Positions 10,687-21,158 of a DNA stretch of 64,000 bases are shown here, in pieces. The notes beneath the pieces were generated by a model. The model saw nothing but the letters and a program-made list of their open reading frames with translations, was not told the DNA's origin and made no database searches. Each line of letters starts with the position of its first letter. Position 1 is the stretch's first letter. This stretch comes from Pyrocephalus nanus (lineage: Eukaryota > Chordata > Aves > Passeriformes > Tyrannidae), in contig CM076261.1 of assembly GCA_038380795.1 (NCBI GenBank), positions 95,130,418 through 95,194,417 on the forward strand. Direction: 5' to 3'. Both the position numbers and the translations under genes were made by a program.

Positions 10687-10806
10687 ATTGTTTTGGTTGG
10701 AAGGGACCTTAAAGATCATATAGTTCCAATTCCCTGCCATGGGCAGGGACACATTCCACTGTCCCAGGTTGCTCCAAGCCCCATCCAACCTGGCCTTGGA
10801 CACTTC
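10687..10806 (-). mobile_element. CR1 LINE 3' end (class A), left arm of a hairpin
   Basis: Reads TTGTTTTGGTTGGAAGGG down to CCTTGGACACTTCC. It is followed at once by a sense copy of the same 3' end, so bases 10690-10743 can pair with 10808-10862. Confidence 0.92.
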
Positions 10807-10874
10807 CCCCATGGCAGGGGGTTAGAATTCCATGATCTTTAAAGTCCCTTCCAACCCAAACCATTCTGTGATGC
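10807..10874 (+). mobile_element. CR1 LINE 3' end (class A), right arm of a hairpin
   Basis: Starts CCCCATGGCAGGGGGTTAG, ends AAACCATTCTGTGATG. Only the last ~68 bp of an element; inverted relative to the preceding piece. Confidence 0.92.
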
Positions 10875-11089
10875 TACAATCCAGACCTGAAAAATCTAAA
10901 AAAGTGAAACAATTATTTATTTACAGGACACTCAATGCCTTTAGCACAGCCTGTTGTCCAAAATCCATCTATTCCAAAAACTGTGTCACTTCACCCATCC
11001 CAAAAATTGTGTGTCACCTGACTGATGAGAAGCTGATCTGCCTTCAACCCTTTATTGCTTTCTAAGCCTAAATTAAGCAGCAATTTTCC

Positions 11090-11188
11090 ACAGAATCACA
11101 GAATATACTGTTGATTATTCAGGACCCACAAGGATTATCCAGTCCAACCCCTGGCCCTGCACAGGACACCCCAAGAGTCACCCCATGA
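11090..11188 (-). mobile_element. CR1 LINE 3' end (class C)
   Basis: ACAGAATCACAGAATATACTG, GGACCCACAAGGATTATCCAG and CCCTGGCCCTGCACAGGACA are the antisense class C landmarks. Ends at CACCCCATGAGG. Confidence 0.9.
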
Positions 11189-11754
11189 GGCTGAGAGGAA
11201 TGTTTGATATTAAATGAGAGGAACCTAAAGCCCAGCACTAAGATTTGTGTCTATAAAAAACAACACATGTATCTATAAACCAACATTTTTTAGGGCAAGG
11301 TCAACTTTTCCCCCAGAGTCTGTATCGTGTTTGAGAGGAGCGTCCTTGCAAAACCCACTTAATATTAGACTCAGGTCCACCATTCCCACAAAGTTATCAC
11401 ATTCCTGACCAGTTATCTGCCTTGATTGACACTATCAGCCTCAGGAGTAAGTGGCTCAGCTCCAAATTCCCCCTTCCAGCAGAAATCAGGACGAAGTTTG
11501 TGCCCAAAACAAGCTCTGCCCCTGCCTGCAGTAACCTGTGCCTGGGCTGGAGAGCTCAGCACTTCCCCAGAACTCTCCCAGTCACTTTGCCAGTGGGAAG
11601 AACTAAAAAGAGATTTCCAAACTGGTTGAAATTTCTGAGCTTCATATCCCTTCAAATCCCTGTTGTCTCATTTCTTGCCTCTTTTTTACAGTTAACAAAA
11701 CAAAAACAGGCAATTGTGTGGCTTGGTTCACTCAGTCCCCTCTAAAACCTCTGT
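11189..11754. other. single-copy non-coding sequence
   Basis: No repeat recognised. Open frames at 11422-11745 show no domain. Confidence 0.45.
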
Positions 11755-11808
11755 TAGGAGCAGATAATTTATGTTTGAAAAGCTGTTGACCCTGTTAATC
11801 TGCTCCTA
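11755..11808. repeat. perfect 11-bp inverted repeat
   Basis: TAGGAGCAGAT (11755-11765) and ATCTGCTCCTA (11798-11808) are exact reverse complements separated by 32 bp. Could be a hairpin or simply two opposed copies of a binding motif; it sits in a repeat-free AT-rich block. Confidence 0.7.
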
Positions 11809-12337
11809 CCAGGATTTTCAATTAAACTGATCCCCTCATTTACCAGGGGAAACCTCTGTTTTGCTTAATAACTCCCCCTTGCAGAAAATAACACTCCAAC
11901 GTGGAAAAGACTGACAGACACAGCCAGCCTGGCTCTGTCATGAGAAAAAAATTACTATAATATTAATAATTTTTTTAATTGGTCTAATGATGGCTTGCAA
12001 GGCAAGAATTCCAGGCCCACAGACGGGCAGGGAGAACGCTGGGATTTGGATAAGGTGCCTGCAAAGGTGGGAAAAGCAGAATTGCAGAATATTCGGTTGT
12101 GTGATTTCTCAAAGTTTGTTCCATTTGTGCGTTGAAATTTGGGGCACAGAGGTTTGAAAGGAGGAGTGAGATTAGAAAATTGTTCGTAGCCACTTCATTC
12201 CTTTTTTATTTAATCTTTAACTGGTGATTTGAGGGGGAAATCAGTTCTAGATAAAAAATATTGATTAAGATGTTGACGGTCACTCCACCCCCAAGCTCCC
12301 CTTGCTGTCACTGATGGGTGAACTCGTAATTTAAACA
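11809..12337. promoter_or_regulatory. candidate conserved non-coding element, rest single-copy
   Basis: Includes TTTTCAATTAAACTGATC, TTGCTTAATAACTCC and a long TATAATATTAATAATTTTTTTAATTGG run, then ordinary sequence from ~12000. Composition suggests regulatory DNA; no ORF support. Confidence 0.3.
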
Positions 12338-12741
12338 ATCATGGAATCATGAAGATTGGAGCAGATCTCCAAGATCATCGAGTCCAGCCTTTGTCCAAAT
12401 GCCCCCACACCCAATAAACTCTGTTGCCAGTTCCCCACTGACTCATTTTTTGAGCCCTTCCAAGGACGGTGACTCCACCACTTCCCTCTTCCAGTGCTTG
12501 ACAACCCCCTTAGTGAAGAAATATTTCCTAATGTCCAACCTAAACCAACCCTGTGGGTGTCAACTGAGGTTGTTGCCTCTCATCCTATTGCTTGTTCCCT
12601 GGGAGCAGAGCCTGATCCCACCTGGCTCCAACCCCACCCTCCCATCAAGGAGTTGTGGAGGGTGTGAAGGTCCCCCTTGAGCCTCCTTTTCTCCATCTGA
12701 GCCCCTCAGCAGCTCCTCATCAGACTTGTGCTCCATCCCCC
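12338..12741 (-). mobile_element. CR1 LINE 3' fragment (class D)
   Basis: Begins ATCATGGAATCATGAAGATTGG, passes GAGCCCTTCCAAGGACGGTGA and reaches the ORF2 C-terminal part (GAGCCTCCTTTTCTCCATCTG). One of the more complete antisense copies, 5'-truncated after GTGCTCCATCCCC. Confidence 0.92.
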
Positions 12742-13582
12742 TATTAATGTACCCACAAAATAAAAATATAATTCAGGTTCTTCAGATCCTGCTCTCTCCA
12801 TTTGTTTCCTTGGGAATGAGTTCACTAAAACAACTTTTTTGACCCATTTTTTGCTCCCATCACTGCATCCACTTCATTCATATCTTCCCTCACTTCACTG
12901 CTGACGTAGAACAACAGTCCTAAAAGCTTTGCCAAAATCTTTATTTCCTTTTTACCCATTCAAACAGATCATTTTATTTCTCGTGGCCTGTCTGAATTAA
13001 AAGATCAAAGAGGTGATTTTGGTCAATAATCTTCCTTTGGGGCACTGGGAGTCTGAAGGAGGAAATAACACAGTGGAATATTGAAAAGGAAAACCAGACC
13101 CACACCAGACCCCTAAAATACTTTCTCATGCCAGGACAGGTCATTCCAAAGCCCTGAAGCCATCCCATGAACTCAGGAATCTCCTTCTGTGCCCACAGCT
13201 ATTGTGGGTAAATCATTGGTGATCATTATTTCCTCTTACCTGGGAACTGCTGCAATATAAATACAAACTCCTTATCTGATCCCATTTATTTGGAAAATCA
13301 TTCACTGAGGTTTTTTTCCAGATGGTTTGTTAACCATTTGGAATGAGAATGTTCAGCCTGTTGGTGCTTTTTCCAGTTGTTTGCTTGGTTGACCAGGGTT
13401 TTCAGGCACAGCAGGGGAAATCCAGGGTGAAAACACTTCAAGCAGCACTAAAAGACTTAGTGAGGATGTTCCTGCAGAGCTCCACCAACCAGCCATTCCC
13501 AGGCTGAAGGGAATTTCCTTCTCCCTGGACCTGAGGTAATTTTTCCAGATCTGGCTTCATTACCTGGGGCACAAAGCACTGC
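12742..13582. other. single-copy non-coding sequence, AT-rich candidate element at 13200-13320
   Basis: Repeat-free. The part around 13200-13320 (GTAAATCATTGGTGATCATTATTTCC, AATATAAATACAAACTCC) has enhancer-like composition. No exon supported. Confidence 0.4.
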
Positions 13583-13676
13583 ATCTGGTTTAGTGGAAGG
13601 TGTCCCTGCCCGTGGCAGGGAGGTTGGAACTGGATGATCTTCCAGGTCCCTTCCAACCTGAACCATTCTGGGATTA
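13583..13676 (+). mobile_element. CR1 LINE 3' end (class A)
   Basis: Last ~95 bp: TTTAGTGGAAGGTGTCCCTG, GGATGATCTTCCAGGTCCC and CCATTCTGGGATTAT. Confidence 0.92.
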
Positions 13677-14686
13677 TATGTCAACTTCTCCTTCACCCCT
13701 GCCTTCCAAAATGCCACTCAAAATCCACTTAATCTCTCCAAAATTTAGGGAACTAAGACTTTTTGCTCCTTCTAAATTTTTCCCATCAAAATGATAGTTT
13801 ATTTAGACAGAAAAAAAAAAAAACAAAAAAACAAAAAAACCCACAAACTTTCTTCCTTGAAGGAAAATGAATATTTTACCCCCAAATTACCTGCTAATTG
13901 GTTTTGTTTAATTTTCTAGTATATATGAAGAACCACCAAAATTTGGGGGGGAAAAAAAAAAGGCTTTTGTTGTTTTTTTATCTTGTTTTATTCCTTTTCC
14001 TGAAAATGAAGCACATTTTTTTCATGTATTATCTCATCTACAAGTCAGTCTTTTAAAGGGTGTTGCAGCAGCCTTGGCATGAGATATTGATAATCCTGAA
14101 TGATAAAACTAAGACTTAATTGCAGATAGATGGACACTTCCCCAGGCAAGGGATAGGGGAGAAATTAAGCCATAAGGATTTTTACCTCATTGGGAGGCAG
14201 ATATTTAACAAAATTCCACCTGTTTCTTCATTTTTTCCTGGGTAAAAACACGCAAAATTCCATTCCTGTGCGTTGCAATACTGTTTATACCCAAGCTCTG
14301 GGCGTCCAAAATAGAAATGTTGTCCTTAAATCCTCTATTTCCAGCAATTTTATTTCTCTCTGACATCATTCAGTTGGATCCACGCTCTTCTCCAACATTT
14401 CTCACTTTTCCCTGGCAAACTGGGTGGGATCAGTGGATGATTCATATCCCAGGCTGGCATTTCCTGTTGGGTGTTGGTGACTCATTGATCTGCTCACTCA
14501 GCATCACTAAAAAATGGGCTGAAAGGGGCTCCTATTTGTCCAATATTGCTCTGCAGGTCATTTTCCATAAAACCTAAAGAGGATAAACTTCCTTGGAATG
14601 GAAGTATTTGTCAGAAGGGAGAGGGTGTGGTGGGTATTTACCCCATACCTGGGCTCTTGTGCTTCTTAACAAGCAATTCTTGTCTC
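13677..14686. other. single-copy non-coding sequence with A-runs
   Basis: Contains A-rich runs near 13811-13848 and 13946-13961 and an AT-rich block around 14030-14140 (GAGATATTGATAATCCTGAATG) that looks like regulatory DNA. No coding or mobile-element homology seen. Confidence 0.45.
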
Positions 14687-14778
14687 TCCTCCTGTGCAGG
14701 GCCAGGATTTGGGCTTTGAGGATCCTTGTGGGTCCCATCCAGCTCAGGAGATTCTGTGATTCCATGATTCCCATGATT
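14687..14778 (+). mobile_element. CR1 LINE 3' end (class C)
   Basis: CCTGTGCAGGGCCAGGATTTGG, GGATCCTTGTGGGTCCCATCC and tail octamers ATTCTGTG ATTCCATG ATTCCCATG. Confidence 0.9.
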
Positions 14779-14981
14779 TCCCAGTCTATGCCCTGTGAAT
14801 CCAACAGTTCCCCTCCTCCCTGACTTATTTCACAGGAGGGATGGGAGAAAATGGGCTCTTCAGTTTTACAAAGAGATCGAAAGTTGAATCGAGGCAGAAC
14901 TTGTTAAAAATAAAAGCCAAACGTCAAACATTTTAAAAATTGAGTTTTCTTACGGTGCCCATTGATTCCCTATCCTTGGAA

Positions 14982-15190
14982 ATCATGGAATCACAGAATG
15001 ATTTGGGTTGGAAGGGACACTAAAGACCATCCACTTCCAACCCCCATCCACTTCCAACCCACTGGACACCTTCCACTGGACCAGATTGCTCCAAGCCCCA
15101 TCCAACCTGGCCTTGGACACTTCCAGGGGTGGAGAATCCACAACTTCTCTGGGCCAAATCACTCATTCCAGTCTGAATATTTTACTAGGA
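14982..15190 (-). mobile_element. CR1 LINE 3' fragment (class A) with small internal duplication
   Basis: Tail ATCATGGAATCACAG, then the usual 3' UTR, but CATCCACTTCCAACCC is duplicated in tandem and CTGCCATGGGCAGGG is missing beside it. Ends in a degraded TTTTACTAGG. Confidence 0.9.
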
Positions 15191-15780
15191 GTTAAACTGT
15201 AGTTCAGAACTGGAAAAGAAGACACTCAATAATCATGGTTTGTTGTGAGGAAAATTGTTATTTAACAGGAGCTGACCGTGCATAAAGTAAGGACACATCA
15301 TCACGAGGTCCAGCTGACAGAACATTATTAGATCTCTCTCTTTCTTCCCTATTTTTGAAGTTTTCTCATTTGCAGGACTTCAAAGCACATTCCCTAGTCC
15401 AGGAAAACCAAGAGGCATCTTATTCAGAGTCGCATCCCTCGATTTTCCCCTTCCAAAGGGAGCTGTTGAAGTGCCAGAGAAGCCGTTTGGCTCCTTTTGG
15501 CCTCAGTTTCCCTACCACTAATTAACACCAACCATTAACATTTAAAAAGCACATGAGCACCTCTCAGCGGGAAATTCCTGGTGGATTCCAGCCCCTTGCA
15601 CTGCAATGGCTTTTTGGTTCCTCACAAGCTCTGCCTGTGCTCTGTAGAGATGGATTGTCCTTCAAAAGAGCCTCCTCGAGGCTATTTTTGGCCGATCCAA
15701 CATGAAAATGCCTCAGCCGAGGGGAGCAGGGCTTGTTTTCCCTCACACATCAATATTTTACATCTATTAAGGCGATGAAA
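15191..15780. other. single-copy non-coding sequence
   Basis: Repeat-free, with somewhat more CpG than the window average (15420-15740). No exon supported. Confidence 0.45.
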
Positions 15781-15890
15781 CAACCCCAAACCATTTCCAG
15801 GTGAGACGATCTACGCGGGTTGGGTGTCGCTAATTTGCATTACAATTAACACAACATTTTAATCTCCCCTTCATAACTGATTCTCTCCCT
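15781..15890. promoter_or_regulatory. candidate regulatory element with POU octamer
   Basis: A perfect octamer ATTTGCAT (15833-15840) is followed by TACAATTAAC. Just upstream lie several CpGs (GAGACGATCTACGCGGG). The CpG retention and stacked POU/homeodomain cores in a repeat-free block suggest an enhancer; inference only. Confidence 0.4.
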
Positions 15891-16310
15891 CCACTGATGG
15901 TAGAAAAGTAGGAAAACTCTCATAATCTGTGGGTTTTATCACCGCATTTAGGGTGATTAACTACCATGCCCATCCCTGGCTGCCTCATTCCCAGGAATTC
16001 TACACTATTCCCCCCCCCTTCCCCTCCCAATTTCCCTCCTCCGGTTTTTCCTCCTCCAAACTTTTTTCCATCCCCTTCAGCACTGCAGATTTGTTGCTCT
16101 GCTCATCCAAGCAGCTCCCACCCACCTCCAGCAGGGTTGGAGCCAAACTTCGCTGGCCCCCAGAGATCCTGCAGGGCTGGGATTTACGTCACTGTGTCCC
16201 TGGGAGTAAGACCAGGATTAAGAGTTAGGCTTAGTTTAACTTTGTAAGCAATTTACGGAGTATTTTCCGAAGTATAATGTGTATAAAGACCGGCCCTTCT
16301 TGGTGTTTCA
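15891..16310. other. single-copy non-coding sequence
   Basis: Pyrimidine-rich around 16000-16075; no repeat family or exon recognised. Confidence 0.45.
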
Positions 16311-16332
16311 CCTTTTTTTTTTTTTTTTTTTG
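16311..16332. repeat. poly-T run
   Basis: About 20 consecutive T, not attached to any CR1 tail (CR1 lacks a poly-A tail). Confidence 0.9.
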
Positions 16333-16593
16333 TAGGCAGATGAGAAAAAAGGATAAACCAGCAGCAAAACAAAGCACTTTGTTAATCTCTGGACCCGTTT
16401 TCCCCCTCCTTGCCTCTTCTGCTTTTCAAAACAGAGCTTAATAAATAGAAAAGAAAATAGAGAATATCAATGTAACAACTGTAAGTGCAAGGCAAAGGTT
16501 CAGGCTGTTTGTTTTTCTCTGTGAATTCCTGGGATTTGTGTGAATCGATATGTGGTTCCCTTGGCGCTTCAGTACATGCCAGAGTAGGTTTTA

Positions 16594-16762
16594 TGTATAT
16601 ATATATATATATATATATGTAAAATATTTAGATATATAAATATATATTTATGATATGATATGATATATTTTTGTTATTCATGTATAGATAAAATAAAAGT
16701 AAATATAAAAATAAAAGTAAATATAAAATATAAATAATATAAATATAAATAATCTAAATATC
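16594..16762. repeat. TA dinucleotide run and AT-rich array
   Basis: Starts with a (TA)n run of about 12 units (16594-16618), followed by TATATAAATA, TGATATGATATGATA and AAAGTAAATATAAAA repeats. Confidence 0.9.
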
Positions 16763-16853
16763 TGCTCCACAATGCCATGCAAAGCTGTTAACTTGGAGAT
16801 GGGCTTGGGTGACAGCAAAAGGGCTTGGTAGCAACAAAAATTAAGAAAACAAG

Positions 16854-17069
16854 TCATGGAATCCTAGAATCATTAAGGTTGGAAAAATCCTCCGAGAACA
16901 TCAAGTCCAATCTTCAGCCAAGTGTCACCATGTGGTGAAATGCCACATCTACTTGTTTTTTGAGCCCTTCCAGGATTGGTGACTCCACCACGTCCCTGGG
17001 CAGCCCATTCCAAGGCTTGACCATTCTTCCAGTGAAGAATTTTTTCCTAATATCCATCCTGAACCTGGA
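16854..17069 (-). mobile_element. CR1 LINE 3' fragment (class D)
   Basis: Tail TCATGGAATCCTAGAATCATT, AAGGTTGGAAAAATCCTCCG, GAGCCCTTCCAGGATTGGTGA and AGTGAAGAATTTTTTCCTAA. Internally complete over ~215 bp. Confidence 0.93.
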
Positions 17070-18133
17070 GGTCACCAGTGGAATGTGATGATCCCAAAGG
17101 GTGCAGTGACCAAGGGGAGAGGCAGGAGCACCCTGGCATGGCTGGGTTGTGTCTCATCCTACATTTGGTGGAACAATGGGGAAATGATCCCCAGCTGGCC
17201 CAGGAATGAGCTGCTTGCCTCCCTGAATTTCCTAGAGAGAGGAGAACCCTCGTTTTCCCCCTTTTTGTTGGCTTTTGATGTGATATCTGTGATCCTAAAA
17301 AAACCCTGATGCATTCTCACCCAGCATCCTCTTCCTCTCCCTCCTTTCCCATGGGAAAACTTTGAAACAGTTCTGGGGTTCCTTTCCTGTGGGAAAACTG
17401 CCTGCTCAGCAGCCCAGCAACCCTGGTCAAATTTATTGCAGGACAAATTTAGTTATTCCTTTGTGCTTTGCTCTCCTTCATCCACCTTGGATGGAAAAGC
17501 AAAGCCTCTTTAAGGGTTAACAACGCTCCTCCTTGTTCCTTTTTGTGGAACTCCTGGCTCATTCCACAGGGTTTCTGCTTTAATGAGCCCTCTTCAGCTC
17601 TGCACTAAACTGGATATCTCCACTCTCATTAGCTGGGCTAATTAACCACTCTCTTCTGTTTGAGGTTCATCTCAGTACAGGAAGCAACAATTGCATTATC
17701 ATGAAAAATCTTTGGGAGAAAGGAGCCAAGTCCTGCCTGAAAATATGAGAAGCTTTGAACTGTGGAGGCAGTGCAGGATCCCACAGTGATTCAGGAATTG
17801 CACAAGCCCACCCTCTCCACTTCCTAAATCCGGAGATTTTTCAAAAAAGGAAACACAGCAGCAGGCTCAGAACTCGCTTGGGCCTGTAGTCAGTGGAGAG
17901 AGCTGATCCTGAGGGGAGATTTTCCAAAACCAACTTCCTTCAGAGTCCCAGACGGTGCTCAGAGCCTCAGGAAATCCCTGGATTTCCCTTGGCTGATGAG
18001 GACATGCTCATCCAACCAGTCACTCCAGATTTCCTTGTCGGCCTTGGATGTGAATTCAAGGGACTGGAAGCAGAGCTGTTGTGCAACCAAGACATCCCAT
18101 CCGACAGCAGATACCGAAATTTAGCCAGAAAAA
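17070..18133. other. single-copy non-coding sequence, AT-rich candidate element at 17570-17710
   Basis: Repeat-free. The stretch 17570-17710 (CTTTAATGAGCCCTC, CATTAGCTGGGCTAATTAACC, ACAATTGCATTATCATG) carries several homeodomain-type cores. No exon supported. Confidence 0.4.
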
Positions 18134-18309
18134 TCATGGAATGGGCTGCCCAGGGAGGTTTGGAGTCCCCATCCCTGGAGGTGTCCAAGGAAGGACTGGA
18201 TGTGGGACTCAGTGCTCTGGGCTGGGGGACAAGGTGGGGACTGGTCAAAGGTTGGACTTGATGATCTTGGAGGTCTCTTCCAGCCTCAATAGTTCTGTGG
18301 TTCTGTGAT
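18134..18309 (+). mobile_element. CR1 LINE 3' end (class D)
   Basis: GGGCTGCCCAGGGAGGTTTGG, AAGGTTGGACTTGATGATCTT, and a tail decayed to AGTTCTGTGGTTCTGTGATC. Confidence 0.92.
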
Positions 18310-18580
18310 CCCTGTACTCCACTTGTTCCTCATATTGACTATCCATGGATTAAGATCTCCAGAGGGATCTAAGGCACCTTGTACACACAATCCTCCGTGG
18401 TGGTCTCTGTGGACCACCCAAGGAGTGTGGGTCTCATGTCCTTTCACCAGTTCCTGGCCCCCAGACCACTCATCCAACTCCCCTCCAACTTCAATTTAAT
18501 GTTTCCCAATAAATCCCACCCCTTCCCACCCTACAACCTGCATGTTCAGCCAGAAAACAGTCAGGAACAGAATTTAATTT
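18310..18580. other. single-copy non-coding sequence
   Basis: Nothing recognised. Confidence 0.45.
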
Positions 18581-18890
18581 AAGGCTCTGGGGTGACCTAA
18601 TTGTGGCCTTTCAGTACCTGAGGAGGCCCTACAAAACAGAGACTGAGAGCCCCTTCCAGTTCCCAAAGGGGTTCCAAGGGAGCTGGAGAGGGACTTGGGA
18701 CAAGGGATGGGGTTCCAGGACAAGGGGGAATGGCTTCAAACTGCCAGAGGGCAGGGATAGATGAGATATTAGGGAGAAATTCCTCCCTGGAAGGGTGGGC
18801 AGGCCCTGGCACAGGTTGCCCACAGAAGCTGTAGCTGCCCCTGGATCCCTGGAAGTGTCCAAGGCCAGCTTGGACGGGATTTGGAGCAAC
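18581..18890 (+). mobile_element. CR1 LINE fragment lacking its 3' end
   Basis: Sense copy from AAGGCTCTGGGGTGACCTAA through GAGAGGGACTTGGGACAAGGG and GGCCCTGGCACAGGTTGCCC to TTGGAGCAAC, where it stops short of the 3' UTR. A TTTTG array begins ten bases later, so the array may have replaced or disrupted the tail. Confidence 0.93.
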
Positions 18891-18900
18891 AAACATTTGA

Positions 18901-18960
18901 CTTTTGTTGTTTTGTTTTGTTTTGTTTTGTTTTGCTTTGTTTTGTTTTGTTTTGTTTTTT
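18901..18960. repeat. (TTTTG)n microsatellite
   Basis: About eleven TTTTG units with one C substitution, directly beside a CR1 that is missing its 3' end. Confidence 0.95.
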
Positions 18961-19861
18961 CTGGGTTTAAATACAATTTGAGGAGCCTTTAAGAAAGTTG
19001 CCTTTAGAAATGCAAAAATGTGTCTGAATCCTTGTGGCCTCCCCTGGGAACTATTCTTCACCTGCTATTTACATAATTCCAGGCTTTTGGAAGGGACTAT
19101 CATATAGATTTGTGTCCACGGGGGCTCCTTTTCTAGGATGATGCCGGATGCTTAGGTGGAATTGGGTTTGAAGGATCTTTTGAAACTCCCCTAATGCCAC
19201 TTTTTAGATGTAGATTCTCCACAAAGAGGTGAATTGACAGGAAATTACCCATTTTGCACCGGGATGGGGCTGATTTTAAAGGCAAGGAGAGGATATTAAT
19301 ATGAAAGAGAACAAAGTGAGCCAGACAAAAGCACAGTCCTAGCCTTGAGATCACTCTCTTGTGCTCCTCTTTCTTAGAGCTGGTGCCTGCTGGGAAATTC
19401 TGGGAAGCTTTTACCGCTCCAAATTATCCCAATGGCTGCCATTCACTGTCAGTGGATCGTGATACTAGGAAAAAAAAAGCTGCTCCTTCAAAAAAAAAAA
19501 AAAAAAAAAAAAAGACAAACAAACTGCCCAGTATTCCCACTGTGATCTCAGCATGGTGGTTAATCCCTCAAAACAAGTCCAAGGGAGATGAGTTGGGAGA
19601 CCACCATCAGTATGGAGATCTTATCCTGCTAAACAGCCCCTCCTGTGACTTTGGGAAGCACAGGACCAGTTCTGATGCCTGAACACCACCAGGGCTCGCT
19701 GCTCTGAGTTACAACCCCCAGACAGATGCCCTGCCCTGGGAGAAACTCATCCCTGCAGGAGCACACAAAGGCAGGTGACTGGAACTGTCCCCGGCCACAG
19801 AGAGCCCCAAGTTGGGACAGATCAGAAGGACGAAGAACCTTCCAGACCACAGCAAATTATC
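18961..19861. other. single-copy non-coding sequence with a 24-A run
   Basis: A poly-A run spans 19490-19513. Otherwise no repeat recognised; no exon supported. Confidence 0.45.
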
Positions 19862-20057
19862 TTCTGGAGAAATTCCTCCTGATGTCCAACCTGACCCTCC
19901 CCTGGCACAGCTTGAGGCCATGTCCTCCTTATTAAACCCCACAGAGTTGGGCTTGGCCCCGTGGATCCATTCTGTGCAGATCCCTCTGCAGATCCTTCCT
20001 GCATCCTCCAGCACATCAGCACTTCCACCCAACTCGGTGTCTTCTGCAACACTCAGC
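19862..20057 (-). mobile_element. CR1 LINE internal fragment with deletion
   Basis: Left part matches the ORF2 C-terminal region (AAATTCCTCCTGATGTCCAACC). It then jumps to the RT-domain region (GATCCCTCTGCAGATCC, CACCCAACTCGGTGTCTTC), the antisense of the stretch just after the catalytic box. The jump implies a large internal deletion. Confidence 0.75.
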
Positions 20058-20853
20058 TTTTTAAGTGCCTAAATAGAAATTAGAGGGGGAAAAAATAATC
20101 TCAGAGGAGCTGGACAATTGTCTATTAACTCAGATTAATATAATTATGTCAAAGGATTTGTTTCCATTCGACTTGATACCTGTCACTTCATCAGTAACGG
20201 AGCACCACCTGCAGCTTCACTGAACAGTGATCTTTAAAAGAAATAAATCTTTTTTAAATTTATTGTTCTCCCCAAACAGACCTGTAAGGTAACTTCTTTA
20301 GAAACACAGCTAAGCCAGGCACAGTGCCATATCCCAATATTCCCTTTCCCACAGGTTTTCTCGAGGGTTGCAGCTTTCCTTCCACGCGCTGACGCCGTTC
20401 CGCAACTGCGTCACCGCGAGCACATTTTGAGCTGAAAAATCCTCAGCTTGGGATTCACTCCCCCAGTTTTTGCATCAGAATTGCTCCCTCCCAGAGCCTG
20501 AAATTATCAACACCTCTGTCATCCCTCAGGAGTGTAGATTTAGGCTTCATTTGTACACACTTCACTCTGTGCTGACAGATGTCTTTGGCTCCTCGGAGAA
20601 CGTCTTTATGAAAAATGTCAGTGATATCAAAATAAGCCACAGTGATTTATTCCCATGTTATCACCAGAAAAGACATTCCTCCTCTGTCTTTTTATTCCCT
20701 GCCTTTACAGCAGCAATCATTTTCATATTTGCTTCCACTTAAACACTGATTTTCCAGTGACTGGGCCGTGCAGTGACGTGTCTTGCCCAGGACAGTGAAG
20801 GACACGCAGGAACCTTCTTGTGTGGTGAGATCTTCCCCTCCCTGCCCCAACAG
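20058..20853. promoter_or_regulatory. candidate conserved non-coding block between two CR1 copies
   Basis: Nearly 800 repeat-free bases. 20100-20250 holds ACTCAGATTAATATAATTATG and CAGTAACGGAGCACCACCTGC. 20380-20420 packs eight CpGs into ~40 bp and contains opposed TGACGC (20390-20395) and GCGTCA (20408-20413), exact reverse complements twelve bases apart. 20470-20640 is also motif-rich (GAAATTATCAACACC, CAAAATAAGCCAC). The frames across it match nothing I know. Confidence 0.4.
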
Positions 20854-21158
20854 GAATCACAGAACCATGGAATGGGTTGGGTTGGAAAGGACCTTCAAGA
20901 TTATCTCATTCCAACCTCCTGCCGTGGGGAGGGACACCCTCCAGTATGCCAGGTTGCTCCAAGCCCCATCCAACCTGGCCTTGGACACTTCCAGGGATGA
21001 GGCAGCCACAGTTCCTCTGGGAAATCCATTCCAGCCCCTCACCACCCTCACAGCCAAGAATTCAATCCCAATATTCAATCTAAACCTGTTCTCTGTCACT
21101 TTGAAGCCATTTCTCCTCTTCCTGTCACTCCTTGCTCTTGTAAATTGTCTTTCTCCAT
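20854..21158 (-). mobile_element. CR1 LINE 3' fragment (class A)
   Basis: GGAATCACAGAACCATGGAATGG, full 3' UTR, CCTCACCACCCTCACAGCC, TAAACCTGTTCTCTGTCAC, ending in a T/C-rich stretch near the CTTGTAAA landmark. Confidence 0.93.

Noticed and set aside
18903..18959. Poly-A/T-type tail of an L1 or SINE at the TTTTG run
   Set aside because: No L1 or SINE body adjoins it; the neighbour is a CR1, which does not use poly-A tails.
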